Below, piece by piece: positions 56,730 through 64,000 of a stretch of DNA of 64,000 nt (positions within the stretch are counted from its first letter, which is position 1; each line of letters starts with the position of its first letter). Location: assembly GCF_900116515.1 (NCBI RefSeq), contig NZ_FPBA01000008.1, forward strand, positions 124,001 to 188,000. Reading direction: 5' to 3'. Both the position numbers and the translations under genes were made by a program. Origin of the DNA: Geodermatophilus amargosae. Lineage in GTDB: Bacteria > Actinomycetota > Actinomycetes > Mycobacteriales > Geodermatophilaceae. The notes below the pieces were generated by a model. It was not told the origin of the DNA. It did no database searches and worked only from the letters and a program-made list of their open reading frames with translations.

Positions 56730-57692
56730 TCAGGGCGCTCCCGGCGCGTCGTGAGACCGGTCACTCGCCCGCCCCGGGGCGTGCGCGTCGGTGCTGGTCG
56801 GCGCCTCGCCGGCAGCCGCGGGGACGTCGTCGGCGGTGTCGTCGTCGTCACGTCGGCCGTCGTCGTCGGAGGTGCCGGCGCGGTCGATGACCTCGCGCGG
56901 GCGGCCGCGCTGCCACACCAGGTAGACCACCGCGAGCAGGCCCACCACGATGCAGGTGAAGACGTTGAGCCGGACGCCGAAGAAGCGGTTGGCGTCGTCG
57001 ATGCGCAGCACCTCGATCCACAGCCGGCCGGCGCAGTACAGGGCGACGTAGAGGGCGAAGGCGCGGCCGTGGGACAGCCGGAAGCGCCGGTCGGCCCAGA
57101 CCACGACGGCGGCCGCGGCCAGGTTCCACAGCAGCTCGTAGAGGAACGTGGGGTGGAAGGTGGCGAAGGCCTCGTAGCCGTCGGGCCGGAAGCGCGGGTC
57201 GATCTCCAGGCCCCACGGCAGCGTCGTGGGGCTGCCGAAGAGCTCCTGGTTGAACCAGTTGCCCAGCCGGCCGACGGCCTGGGCCACCAGCAGGCCCGGG
57301 GCGATGGCGTCGCCGAACGCGGGCAGCGGGATGCCCCGGCGCCGGCAGGCGATCCAGGCGCCGACCCCGCCCAGGGCGATCGCGCCCCAGATGCCCAGGC
57401 CGCCCTCCCAGATGGCGAGGGCCCGCAGCGGGTCACCGCCCTCCCCGAAGTAGGGCTGGGGCGTGGTGATCACGTGGTAGAGCCGGCCGCCGATGATCCC
57501 GAACGGCACGGCCCACAGGGCGATGTCGAGCACCTCGCCGGGCCGCCCGCCGCGGGCCACCCAGCGCTTCTCGGTGATCCAGGCGGCCGCGACGATGCCG
57601 GCGATGATGCACAGCGCGTAGGCGCGCAGCGGGAACGGCCCGAGGTGCCAGACGCCCTGGGCCGGGCTCGGGATCGTGGCGAGGACGCTCAC
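56730..57692 (-). CDS. lgt: Prolipoprotein diacylglyceryl transferase
   Basis: A 320-residue integral membrane enzyme that attaches diacylglycerol to the lipobox cysteine of lipoproteins (several are encoded here). It has about seven membrane helices and the Lgt signature QAVGRLGNWFNQELFGSPTT, with IWEGGLGIWGAIALGGVGAW before it and YCAGRLWIEVLRIDDANRFF after it. A charged, Asp-rich C-terminal tail of about 55 residues is an actinobacterial feature. The GTG start overlaps the trpA stop (GTGA). Confidence 0.95.
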   Translation of the reverse strand: MSVLATIPSPAQGVWHLGPFPLRAYALCIIAGIVAAAWITEKRWVARGGRPGEVLDIALWAVPFGIIGGRLYHVITTPQPYFGEGGDPLRALAIWEGGLGIWGAIALGGVGAWIACRRRGIPLPAFGDAIAPGLLVAQAVGRLGNWFNQELFGSPTTLPWGLEIDPRFRPDGYEAFATFHPTFLYELLWNLAAAAVVVWADRRFRLSHGRAFALYVALYCAGRLWIEVLRIDDANRFFGVRLNVFTCIVVGLLAVVYLVWQRGRPREVIDRAGTSDDDGRRDDDDTADDVPAAAGEAPTSTDAHAPGRASDRSHDAPGAP

Positions 57693-58486
57693 GGCACGGC
57701 CACCCGGCGCCGCACGCCCGCGGCGAGCTCCTCCGACAGCGCCCGGACGCCGTCGGGTCCGGTGCCGTCGAGCATGCGGCGCACGTAGGCCGTCCCGACG
57801 ATCACGCCGTCGGCGAAGGCGGCCACCTCGGCGGCCTGGTCGCCGTTCGAGACGCCGAGACCCACGCAGACCGGCACGTCGGTGACCGCGCGCGTCCGGA
57901 CGACCAGCCGCTCGGCGGCGTCGCTGACGGTGGCGCGGGTCCCGGTCACGCCCATGGTGGAGGCGGCGTAGACGAAGCCGCGGCAGGCGGCCGTGGTCGA
58001 GCGCAGGCGGGCGTCGGTGGACGACGGCGCGACGAGGAACACCCGGTCCAGGCCGTGCTCGTCCGACGCCGCCAGCCACGCCCCGGCCTCGTCGGGGATG
58101 AGGTCGGGGGTGATCGCCCCCGCTCCCCCGGCGGCGGCCAGGTCGGCGGCGAACCGCTCGACGCCGTAGCGCTCGATGGGGTTCCAGTAGCTCATGACCG
58201 CCGGCACCGCACCGGCCGCGGCCACCGCCTCGACCGCGCGCAGCACGTCACGCATGCCGACGCCGGCGCGGACGGCGGGCTCGACCGCCTGCTGGATGAC
58301 CGGACCGTCCATGCCAGGGTCGGAGTACGGGACGCCGATCTCGACGACGTCGGCGCCGCCCTCGACCATCGCGGTCATCGCGGCGATCGAGCCGTCGACG
58401 TCTGGGTAGCCGACCGGCAGGTAGGCGACCAGCGCCGCTCGGCCCTCGGCGCGGGCGGCGCCGAGGCGGTCCCCGAGGAGGCTCAC
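57689..58486 (-). CDS. trpA: Tryptophan synthase alpha chain
   Basis: A 265-residue TIM barrel cleaving indole-3-glycerol phosphate to indole. The catalytic glutamate and aspartate are in [50 protein letters not shown] and [20 protein letters not shown] follow. The GTG at 58486 overlaps the trpB stop (GTGA) so that the two subunits are co-translated. Confidence 0.97.
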   Translation of the reverse strand: MSLLGDRLGAARAEGRAALVAYLPVGYPDVDGSIAAMTAMVEGGADVVEIGVPYSDPGMDGPVIQQAVEPAVRAGVGMRDVLRAVEAVAAAGAVPAVMSYWNPIERYGVERFAADLAAAGGAGAITPDLIPDEAGAWLAASDEHGLDRVFLVAPSSTDARLRSTTAACRGFVYAASTMGVTGTRATVSDAAERLVVRTRAVTDVPVCVGLGVSNGDQAAEVAAFADGVIVGTAYVRRMLDGTGPDGVRALSEELAAGVRRRVAVP

Positions 58487-59832
58487 GCCGGGCTTCCCGC
58501 GTCCTGGCCGGGCACCGCGTCGCCGTTGGTGACGGCGCCCTCGGTCGGGTGCTGGTCGGTGTCCATGCCGGCGCCGGGCTCGACGCTCTCCCGGTCGCCG
58601 AGGCCGAACCAGCGGGACGCCGTCTCGACGTCCTTGTCCCCGCGCCCGGAGAGGTTGACCAGCAGCAGCGCGTCCGGTCCGAGCTCCCGGCCGAGCTTCA
58701 TGGCACCGGCCAGCGCGTGCGCGGACTCGATCGCCGGGATGATCCCCTCGGTCCGGCACAGCAGCGCGAAGGCCTCCATGGCCTCGGCGTCGGTGACCGG
58801 GGAGTACTCGGCGCGGCCGATGTCGTGCAGGTGGCTGTGCTCCGGGCCGACGCCCGGGTAGTCGAGGCCGGCGCTGATCGAGTGCGACTCGATGGTCTGG
58901 CCGTTGTCGTCCTGCAGCAGGTAGGAGCGGGCGCCGTGCAGCACGCCCGGCGCTCCCCCGGTGATCGTCGCGGCGTGCCGGCCGGTGCCGACGCCGTCGC
59001 CGCCGGCCTCCAGGCCCACCAGGCGCACGCCCTCGTCGGGCACGAAGGCGGTGAAGATGCCGATTGCGTTGGAGCCGCCGCCGACGCAGGCGAGGACGGC
59101 GTCGGGCAGCCGGCCCTCCCGCTCCAGCACCTGGCCGCGGGCCTCGTCGCCGATGACCCGCTGGAAGTCGCGGACCATCGCCGGGAAGGGGTGGGGGCCG
59201 GCGACGGTGCCGAAGACGTAGTTCGTCGTCTCGACGTTGGTCACCCAGTCGCGGAAGGCCTCGTTGATGGCGTCCTTGAGGGTGCGCGAGCCGGTGGTCA
59301 CCGGGATGACCTCGGCGCCGAGCAGCCGCATGCGGGCGACGTTGAGCGCCTGCCGGCGGGTGTCCTGCTCGCCCATGTAGACGGTGCAGGACAACCCCAT
59401 GAGCGCCGCCGCGGTGGCCGTCGCGACGCCGTGCTGGCCGGCCCCGGTCTCGGCGATGACGCGCTTCTTGCCGATCCGCTTGGTGAGCAGCGCCTGGCCG
59501 AGCACATTGTTGATCTTGTGCGAGCCGGTGTGGTTGAGGTCCTCGCGCTTGAGCAGCACGCGGGCGCCGCCGCAGTGCCCGGCGAAGCGCGGGACCTCGG
59601 TGACCGGGCTGGGGCGGCCGGTGTAGTCGCGCTGCAGGGCGGCGAACTCGGCGAGGAACGCGGGGTCGACCCGCATGGCCTCGTAGGCCTCGGTCAGCTC
59701 GTCCAGCGCGGCGATGAGCGCCTCGGGGACGAAGCGGCCACCGAAGACCCCGAAGTGGCCGGTGGCATCGGGCCAGGTCGGGCGGGCCGGCTCGAGTCGA
59801 TCCTCGGGCGGGTGCACGGCACTGGTCGTCAT
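58483..59832 (-). CDS. trpB: Tryptophan synthase beta chain
   Basis: A 449-residue PLP enzyme joining indole and serine. The Schiff-base lysine is K106 in [36 protein letters not shown] and the phosphate loop [12 protein letters not shown] are present. The C-terminal ~40 residues after [16 protein letters not shown] are an acidic tail longer than usual. ATG at 59832; 63 bases separate it from trpC. Confidence 0.97.
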   Translation of the reverse strand: MTTSAVHPPEDRLEPARPTWPDATGHFGVFGGRFVPEALIAALDELTEAYEAMRVDPAFLAEFAALQRDYTGRPSPVTEVPRFAGHCGGARVLLKREDLNHTGSHKINNVLGQALLTKRIGKKRVIAETGAGQHGVATATAAALMGLSCTVYMGEQDTRRQALNVARMRLLGAEVIPVTTGSRTLKDAINEAFRDWVTNVETTNYVFGTVAGPHPFPAMVRDFQRVIGDEARGQVLEREGRLPDAVLACVGGGSNAIGIFTAFVPDEGVRLVGLEAGGDGVGTGRHAATITGGAPGVLHGARSYLLQDDNGQTIESHSISAGLDYPGVGPEHSHLHDIGRAEYSPVTDAEAMEAFALLCRTEGIIPAIESAHALAGAMKLGRELGPDALLLVNLSGRGDKDVETASRWFGLGDRESVEPGAGMDTDQHPTEGAVTNGDAVPGQDAGSPA

Positions 59833-59895
59833 GCGACCAGTGTCCCGCGCCGCGGCGTCACCGTGGTGGAGGGGGTCGGCGGGTGGTGCTCGGCG

Positions 59896-60705
59896 TCAGC
59901 GCGTGGTGCGCGGCACGGCCGGGTGCGACCCGGCGGTGACCAGGTCGGCGACCGCCTGGCGCGGGTCGCCGGCGGTGACCAGGCCCTCTCCGACCAGGAC
60001 GGCGTCGGCGCCGGCGGCGGCGTAGGCGATGAGCTCGCGCGGGCCGCGCACGCCGGACTCGGCGACCTTGACGATGCCCGACGGCAGCCCGGGGGCGATC
60101 CGCTCGAACGTGCCGAGGTCGACCTCGAGGGTGGTGAGGTCGCGGGCGTTGACGCCGATCACCGACGCGCCGGCCGACAGCGCCCGGTCGGCCTCGGCCT
60201 CGGTGTGCACCTCGACCAGGGCGGTCATCCCGAGCGACTCGACCCGCTCGAGCAGGCCGGTCAGGGCGTTCTGCTCGAGCGCCGCGACGATGAGCAGGAC
60301 GACGTCGGCACCGTGGGCCCGGGCCTCGTGCACCTGGTAGCTGCTGACCACGAAGTCCTTGCACAGCACCGGCACGCGGACGGCGGCGCGGACGGCGGCG
60401 AGGTCGGCGTGCGAGCCGCCGAAGCGGCGCCGCTCGGTGAGGACGCTGATCACGCGCGCGCCGCCGGCGGCGTACTGGGCGGCGAGCACGGCGGGGTCGG
60501 GGATGTCGGCGAGCGCGCCCTTGCTCGGGCTGCGACGCTTGACCTCCGCGATGACGCCGACGCCGGGCTCGCGCAGGGCGGCGAGCGCGTCGAGGGCGGG
60601 ACGGGCGTCGCGGGCGGCGGCCTTCACCTCGGCGAGCGGGGTGGCTGCCTCGCGCGCCGCGACGTCCTCACGGACGCCGGCGACGATGTCGTCGAGGACG
60701 GTCAC
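59896..60705 (-). CDS. trpC: Indole-3-glycerol phosphate synthase
   Basis: A 269-residue TIM barrel closing the indole ring from Cd[22 protein letters not shown] has the catalytic lysine and glutamate; [20 protein letters not shown] and [20 protein letters not shown] follow; the phosphate site is [17 protein letters not shown] at 60705 has a GGAGGCGGA-like ribosome binding site. Mono-functional: no TrpF domain is attached. Confidence 0.96.
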   Translation of the reverse strand: MTVLDDIVAGVREDVAAREAATPLAEVKAAARDARPALDALAALREPGVGVIAEVKRRSPSKGALADIPDPAVLAAQYAAGGARVISVLTERRRFGGSHADLAAVRAAVRVPVLCKDFVVSSYQVHEARAHGADVVLLIVAALEQNALTGLLERVESLGMTALVEVHTEAEADRALSAGASVIGVNARDLTTLEVDLGTFERIAPGLPSGIVKVAESGVRGPRELIAYAAAGADAVLVGEGLVTAGDPRQAVADLVTAGSHPAVPRTTR

Positions 60706-60759
60706 TCCGCCTCCTCGCTTCTGGGGGTCGGCCGTGCCCGGCCGGACGGTGAGCCCACC

Positions 60760-61443
60760 CTAGCCGCGGCGGCCCCCGTGGTCGGTCGCCGGGTCGGGGG
60801 TCTCCCCCGGGGTCCCGTCACCGGTCCCGTCGCCGGTCCCGTCGTCGGTCGGGTCGTCGCCGCGGTCGAGGGCGCGCCAGGCGTCCAGCGCGCGGTCCTC
60901 GTCGGTGCGGGTCCGCTCCGGGGCCTGGGCCTGGGCCTGGGCTTGGGCCTGGGCCGCGCCGGGCCCGCGCTCGTAGCGCCGCCCCATCGCCGGCCAGCGG
61001 CGGCCGCGGACGGCGACCAGGAGCCCGGTGGCCACCGCGACGACGGCGGCGACCACGACCAGCACCGGCCAGGCTGCGGCGAGGTCGGCCGCGCGCTGCT
61101 CCCCCGGTCCCGCGGCAGCGGTGTCCGGCCCGCCCACGAGGACGCGCAGGGCCGACCACCCGAGCGCGGCCCCGGCGAGGGCGACCAGCAGCCCCACCGC
61201 GATCCGCCCGGCGCCGCGCACCGCGAGGACGGCGACCGCGGCGGCCAGCAGCAGCAGCCCCGCGGCGGTGACCAGCGGTGCCACCGCCGACCCGGTCAGC
61301 GTCTCGGTGACCGGCGGCAGCGGCGGCGTGCGGGTCACCGTGACCGTGGCCCAGGTCTGCCCGCCGGCCGACAGCGCCAGGCCGCCGGCGACCGCGCAGC
61401 CGGCGACCGCAGCGCCCGGCTCGCGCCGGGACGCGCCCTGCAT
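60760..61443 (-). CDS. trp-operon-associated membrane protein (TIGR02234-like)
   Basis: A 227-residue protein with four membrane segments (for example VAPLVTAAGLLLLAAAVAVL and WPVLVVVAAVVAVATGLLVA). QTWATVTVTRTPPLPPVTET in the first extracytoplasmic loop is typical of the actinobacterial family found between trpE and trpC. Its function is unknown; transport or tryptophan-related roles have been guessed from position only. The acidic C-terminus contains an Ala-Gln dipeptide repeat and a Thr-Gly-Asp repeat. Start could be TTG at 61446, which has better spacing to GGAG. Confidence 0.8.
   Translation of the reverse strand: MQGASRREPGAAVAGCAVAGGLALSAGGQTWATVTVTRTPPLPPVTETLTGSAVAPLVTAAGLLLLAAAVAVLAVRGAGRIAVGLLVALAGAALGWSALRVLVGGPDTAAAGPGEQRAADLAAAWPVLVVVAAVVAVATGLLVAVRGRRWPAMGRRYERGPGAAQAQAQAQAQAPERTRTDEDRALDAWRALDRGDDPTDDGTGDGTGDGTPGETPDPATDHGGRRG
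60923..60952 (-). repeat. Five hexanucleotide repeats encoding Ala-Gln dipeptides
   Basis: Five tandem units GCCTGG (one as GCTTGG) encode AQAQAQAQAQ in the cytoplasmic tail of the trp-associated membrane protein. The unit length keeps the frame, so copy number could vary harmlessly. Confidence 0.85.
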
Positions 61444-61513
61444 CAAGGTCCGCTCCTGCGGGGCGCTCCGCTCCTCGCTCGTTCCTCGCTGCGATGCTCA
61501 CGCCCCTGTCCGC
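61444..61513. repeat. Degenerate GAGCGAGGA-type intergenic repeat
   Basis: Between trpE and the membrane protein gene, the plus strand reads CGCTCCTCGCTCGTTCCTCG followed by CTGCGATGCTCACGCC. Within it, CTCCTCG and TTCCTCG are internal repeats. It resembles the short Cys/Ser-like GAGCGAGGA repeats scattered between genes in some actinobacteria. Only one copy is in the window, so dispersal cannot be shown here. Confidence 0.3.
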
Positions 61514-63034
61514 TCAACGCACCTCCCGCATGCCCTCCGCCGTCGCGATGGCCGACAGCACTGCCCGCGCCTTGTGCCGGGTCTCGGCCTCCTCGGTGAC
61601 GGGGTCGCTGTCGGCGACGACGCCGGCGCCGGCCTGCACGTAGGCCCGGCCCTGGTGGAGGACGGCGGTGCGGATGGCGATGGCCATGTCCATGTCGCCG
61701 CTGGCGTCGAGGTAGCCGACGGTCCCGGCGTAGAGCGCCCGCCGGGTCGGCTCGAGGGACTCGATGATCTCCATCGCCCGCGGCTTCGGGGCGCCGGAGA
61801 CCGTGCCGGCCGGGAACGTGGCGTCGAAGACGTCGAGCGCGTCGCGGCCGGGCGCCACCTCGCCGGAGACGGTGGACACCAGGTGCATGACGTGGCTGTA
61901 GAGCTCGATCCGCATGAAGTCGGGGACCTCGACGGTGCCCGGCACGCAGACCCGGCCCAGGTCGTTGCGCGCCAGGTCGACGAGCATGACGTGCTCGGCG
62001 CGCTCCTTGGGGTCGGCGAGCAGGCCCTCGGCCAGCCGCAGGTCCTCCTCCTCCGTCGCCCCGCGCGGGCGGGTGCCGGCCGGCGGGTGCACCACCGCTC
62101 CGGTCCCGGTGACGGTCACCAGCGCCTCCGGCGAGGAGCCGACGACGTCGAAGGGCGTCTCCCGCCCGGCGAAGCGCAGCAGGTACATGTACGGCGAGGG
62201 GTTGGTGGCCCGCAGCACCCGGTAGAGGTCGAGGGCGTCGACGTCGGTGTCGGTCTCGAACCGCTGGGCGAGCACGACCTGGAAGGCGTCGCCGGCGCGG
62301 ATGTGCTCGCGCACCGTCTCGACCCCGGCCTCGTAGACCCCCGGCGCCATCGTGCTGCGCACCGGCGGCGGCTCGGCGGGGGTGAACGTGGCCACGCCCG
62401 GCGGGACCGCCTTGGTGAGGTCGGCGGCCATGGCGTCGAGGCGGGCGACGGCGTCGTCCCAGGCGGCGTCCGGGTCGGCGGTGCCGTCGTGGGTGCCGGT
62501 CAGGGCGTTGGCGATGAGCAGCACCGTGCCGTCGGTGTGGTCGAGGACGGCGAGGTCGGTGACCAGCATCAGCGACAGCTCGGGCATGCCGAGGTCGTCG
62601 GTGGCGGTGCTGGGCAGCCGCTCCAGCCGCCGGACGACGTCGTAGCCGAGGTAGCCGACCAGGCCGCCGGTCAGCCGGGGCAGGTCGGCCCGGCGCGGCG
62701 AGCGCAGCCGGCGGGCCAGCGTGCGGACGGCGGCCAGCGGGTCCGCGGGCAGGTCGTCGGTCAGCCCGGGCAGGTCCTCGCCCAGCCACAGCGTGCGGCC
62801 CTCGCGCTCGCTCAGGACCCCGGCGCTGCGCACGCCGACGAAGCTGTAGCGCGACCAGCGCTTGCCCTGCTCGGCGGACTCGAGCAGCACGGTGCCGGGC
62901 CGGTTGCCGGCCAGCTTGCGGTAGATGCCGACCGCGGTCTCGCCGTCGGCCAGCAGCCGCCGGGTGACCGGCACGACCGGCTGGGCGAGCCCGGCGAACT
63001 CCTCCCGGGAGGGGCTGGTCTCACCGAGCCGCAC
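61514..63034 (-). CDS. trpE: Anthranilate synthase component I
   Basis: A 506-residue chorismate-using enzyme. [20 protein letters not shown] carries the LLES feedback site where tryptophan binds. [59 protein letters not shown] and [20 protein letters not shown] form the catalytic domain. The glutaminase subunit TrpG is not in the window. The GTG at 63034 overlaps hisI by 14 bases, so there is no room for a classical trp leader peptide directly before trpE. Confidence 0.97.
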   Translation of the reverse strand: MRLGETSPSREEFAGLAQPVVPVTRRLLADGETAVGIYRKLAGNRPGTVLLESAEQGKRWSRYSFVGVRSAGVLSEREGRTLWLGEDLPGLTDDLPADPLAAVRTLARRLRSPRRADLPRLTGGLVGYLGYDVVRRLERLPSTATDDLGMPELSLMLVTDLAVLDHTDGTVLLIANALTGTHDGTADPDAAWDDAVARLDAMAADLTKAVPPGVATFTPAEPPPVRSTMAPGVYEAGVETVREHIRAGDAFQVVLAQRFETDTDVDALDLYRVLRATNPSPYMYLLRFAGRETPFDVVGSSPEALVTVTGTGAVVHPPAGTRPRGATEEEDLRLAEGLLADPKERAEHVMLVDLARNDLGRVCVPGTVEVPDFMRIELYSHVMHLVSTVSGEVAPGRDALDVFDATFPAGTVSGAPKPRAMEIIESLEPTRRALYAGTVGYLDASGDMDMAIAIRTAVLHQGRAYVQAGAGVVADSDPVTEEAETRHKARAVLSAIATAEGMREVR

Positions 63035-63410
63035 GGGGCACCTCCGTGTTCCGAGCGAGGACGTCGCGGGAGAAGCAGGAGCGGGTGCCGGTGTGGCAGG
63101 CCGGGCCCTCCTGGTCGACGAGCACGAGCAGGGCGTCGCCGTCGCAGTCCAGGCGCACCTCGCGGACCCACTGCCGGTGCCCGGAGGTCTCGCCCTTGAC
63201 CCAGTACTCGCCCCGGCTGCGCGACCAGTAGGTGGCCCGGCCGGTGGTCAGGGTGCGGTGCAGCGCCTCGTCGTCCATCCAGGCGACCATGAGCACCTCA
63301 CCGGTGTCGTGCTGCTGGACGACGGCGGCGACCAGCCCGGCGGGGTCACGTCGCAGCAGGGCGGCGACGGCGGGGTCGAGGGCGGAGTCGACGGCGGGCA
63401 CGGCGGACAT
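63021..63410 (-). CDS. hisI: Phosphoribosyl-AMP cyclohydrolase
   Basis: A 129-residue zinc enzyme of histidine synthesis. [20 protein letters not shown] begins the fold, [20 protein letters not shown] is the signature, [20 protein letters not shown] holds the metal-binding aspartates and a cysteine, and SCFSR a further cysteine. Mono-functional, without the HisE domain. Its 3' end overlaps trpE, linking histidine and tryptophan genes. Confidence 0.96.
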   Translation of the reverse strand: MSAVPAVDSALDPAVAALLRRDPAGLVAAVVQQHDTGEVLMVAWMDDEALHRTLTTGRATYWSRSRGEYWVKGETSGHRQWVREVRLDCDGDALLVLVDQEGPACHTGTRSCFSRDVLARNTEVPRAAR

Positions 63411-63446
63411 GCCGGCGATTCTCCCCCGCCGCCGGGGCGTGCCGGG

Positions 63447-63950
63447 TCAGCGGCCCCGCGCGGCCCTCCGGACGGCGAGCCAGCGTGCGGTGGACGGGGC
63501 GAGCGCGAACGCGCCGGTCGCCACCGCGAGCACACCGAAGACCGCCGCGGCGCCGCCGAGGACGAGCCGGTCGCCGTCGACCGCGCCGAGCGGCCCGGTG
63601 AGCAGCTGGTACAGCCACCACCCGACGAAGCCGAGCTCCGCGACGCTGGTGACCACCAGCGTCCACCGGTCGATGCCGGTCACGACGAGCACCGCGCCGG
63701 TGACCAGCGCCCCTACGGCCGCGAACTCCAACAGCGCGACGACCAGACCCTGCCGGGGCACGGTCGACCCCAGCTCGCCGTAGGGGTCGCTCCAGCCGGA
63801 GGACCACCAGGTCGCCACGGCTCCGGGCACGGACAGTGCGGCCAGCACGCAGGCCAGCACGCACGCGGTGACCGCCGTGCCGGGCCGGCGCGGCGGAGCG
63901 GGCGGGTACGACGCGACCGACGTGACCGGCGCGGGCGCCCAGCCGGTCAC
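63447..63950 (-). CDS. Small membrane protein, unknown function
   Basis: An unrecognised 167-residue protein with four predicted membrane segments: about 26-48, 68-92 (LVVALLEFAAVGALVTGAVL), 94-115 (WTLVVTSVAELGFVGWWLYQ) and 129-150 (VLGGAAAVFGVLAVATGAFA). The Pro-rich N-terminus is cytoplasmic. The GTG start overlaps the stop of an upstream frame at the window edge, and the gene ends 36 bases before the hisI start, suggesting one transcript. Confidence 0.65.
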   Translation of the reverse strand: MTGWAPAPVTSVASYPPAPPRRPGTAVTACVLACVLAALSVPGAVATWWSSGWSDPYGELGSTVPRQGLVVALLEFAAVGALVTGAVLVVTGIDRWTLVVTSVAELGFVGWWLYQLLTGPLGAVDGDRLVLGGAAAVFGVLAVATGAFALAPSTARWLAVRRAARGR

Positions 63951-64000
63951 CGCGCCGCTCCCGCGGGCGGTGCGGCGTCGGTGCCGTCGGCCCAGCGGCG
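63947..64000 (-). CDS. 3' end of an upstream gene (runs off window)
   Basis: The last 54 bases read as 17 codons (RRWADGTDAAPPAGAAR) and a TGA that overlaps the GTG of the next gene by four bases, the coupling pattern seen throughout this strand. Too short to assign. The neighbourhood would suggest a histidine-pathway or membrane gene. Confidence 0.4.
   Translation of the reverse strand, partial: RRWADGTDAAPPAGAAR

Noticed and set aside
58549-61599. An open frame of about 1000 codons on the plus strand over trpB, trpC and the membrane protein gene
   Set aside because: Antisense shadow of three clearly recognised genes; low-complexity product.

Overview
The window is very GC-rich and gene-dense, with many GTG starts and 4-base stop/start overlaps. 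This is typical of a high-GC actinobacterium. Three things narrow it down: an SsgA/SsgB-type sporulation protein, a phosphatidylinositol mannoside (PIM) lipid cluster, and gene orders close to two blocks known from Mycobacterium tuberculosis (aspS to thrS, and hisI/trp to coaE). The overall style suggests a Geodermatophilaceae-like organism (Blastococcus, Geodermatophilus, Modestobacter). That family call is inference; no 16S rRNA gene is present.

Layout. 1-1.14 kb: the 3'-truncated end of a UGT-type glycosyltransferase gene and a frame-broken ASCH-domain pseudogene. 1.14-25 kb: a mostly minus-strand housekeeping block with translation (aspS, hisS, thrS), a glyoxalase-II-like hydrolase, stringent response (rel), purine salvage (apt), Sec accessory export (secF, secD, yajC), Holliday junction processing (ruvB, ruvA, ruvC), a YebC-type regulator and PIM synthesis (HIT protein, phosphatidylinositol synthase, PatA, PimA). 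Two tandem cyclophilins and a methyltransferase lie on the plus strand. 24.5-32 kb: a more accessory stretch with MOSC and HNH proteins, two dihydrofolate-reductase-like proteins, an ECF sigma/anti-sigma pair, a PGPGW membrane protein, an SsgB-like protein, four tRNA genes and coaE. 32-38.9 kb: rpsA, a methyltransferase, polA, a thioesterase and an acetyltransferase.

39-45 kb holds a branched-chain-amino-acid-type ABC importer. Its two permeases and two ATPases form a plus-strand operon, and the substrate-binding lipoprotein is convergent on the minus strand. That binding protein is the most remarkable object here. Its two halves are in swapped order compared with the LivK/LivJ family, so it reads as a natural circular permutation. 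The first permease also carries an extra exported transthyretin/carboxypeptidase-regulatory-like domain. 45-48 kb: a PdtaR-type ANTAR response regulator, an atypical CAA-anticodon tRNA, a duplicated 107-bp non-coding unit and a PLP-dependent decarboxylase. 47.8-64 kb: a minus-strand metabolic block with tesB, pyk, gltD, gltB, lgt, trpA, trpB, trpC, a trp-operon membrane protein, trpE, hisI and a membrane protein. trpD, trpG and trpF are absent from the window.

Besides the permuted binding protein, points worth a second look are a 35-bp tandem duplication that frameshifts one DHFR-like gene into an antisense tRNA, a near-identical inverted tRNA-Val pair around the sigma/SsgB block, several tandem repeats, and a structured leader before an orphan 89-residue protein. 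No CRISPR array, IS element, prophage or replication origin was seen.
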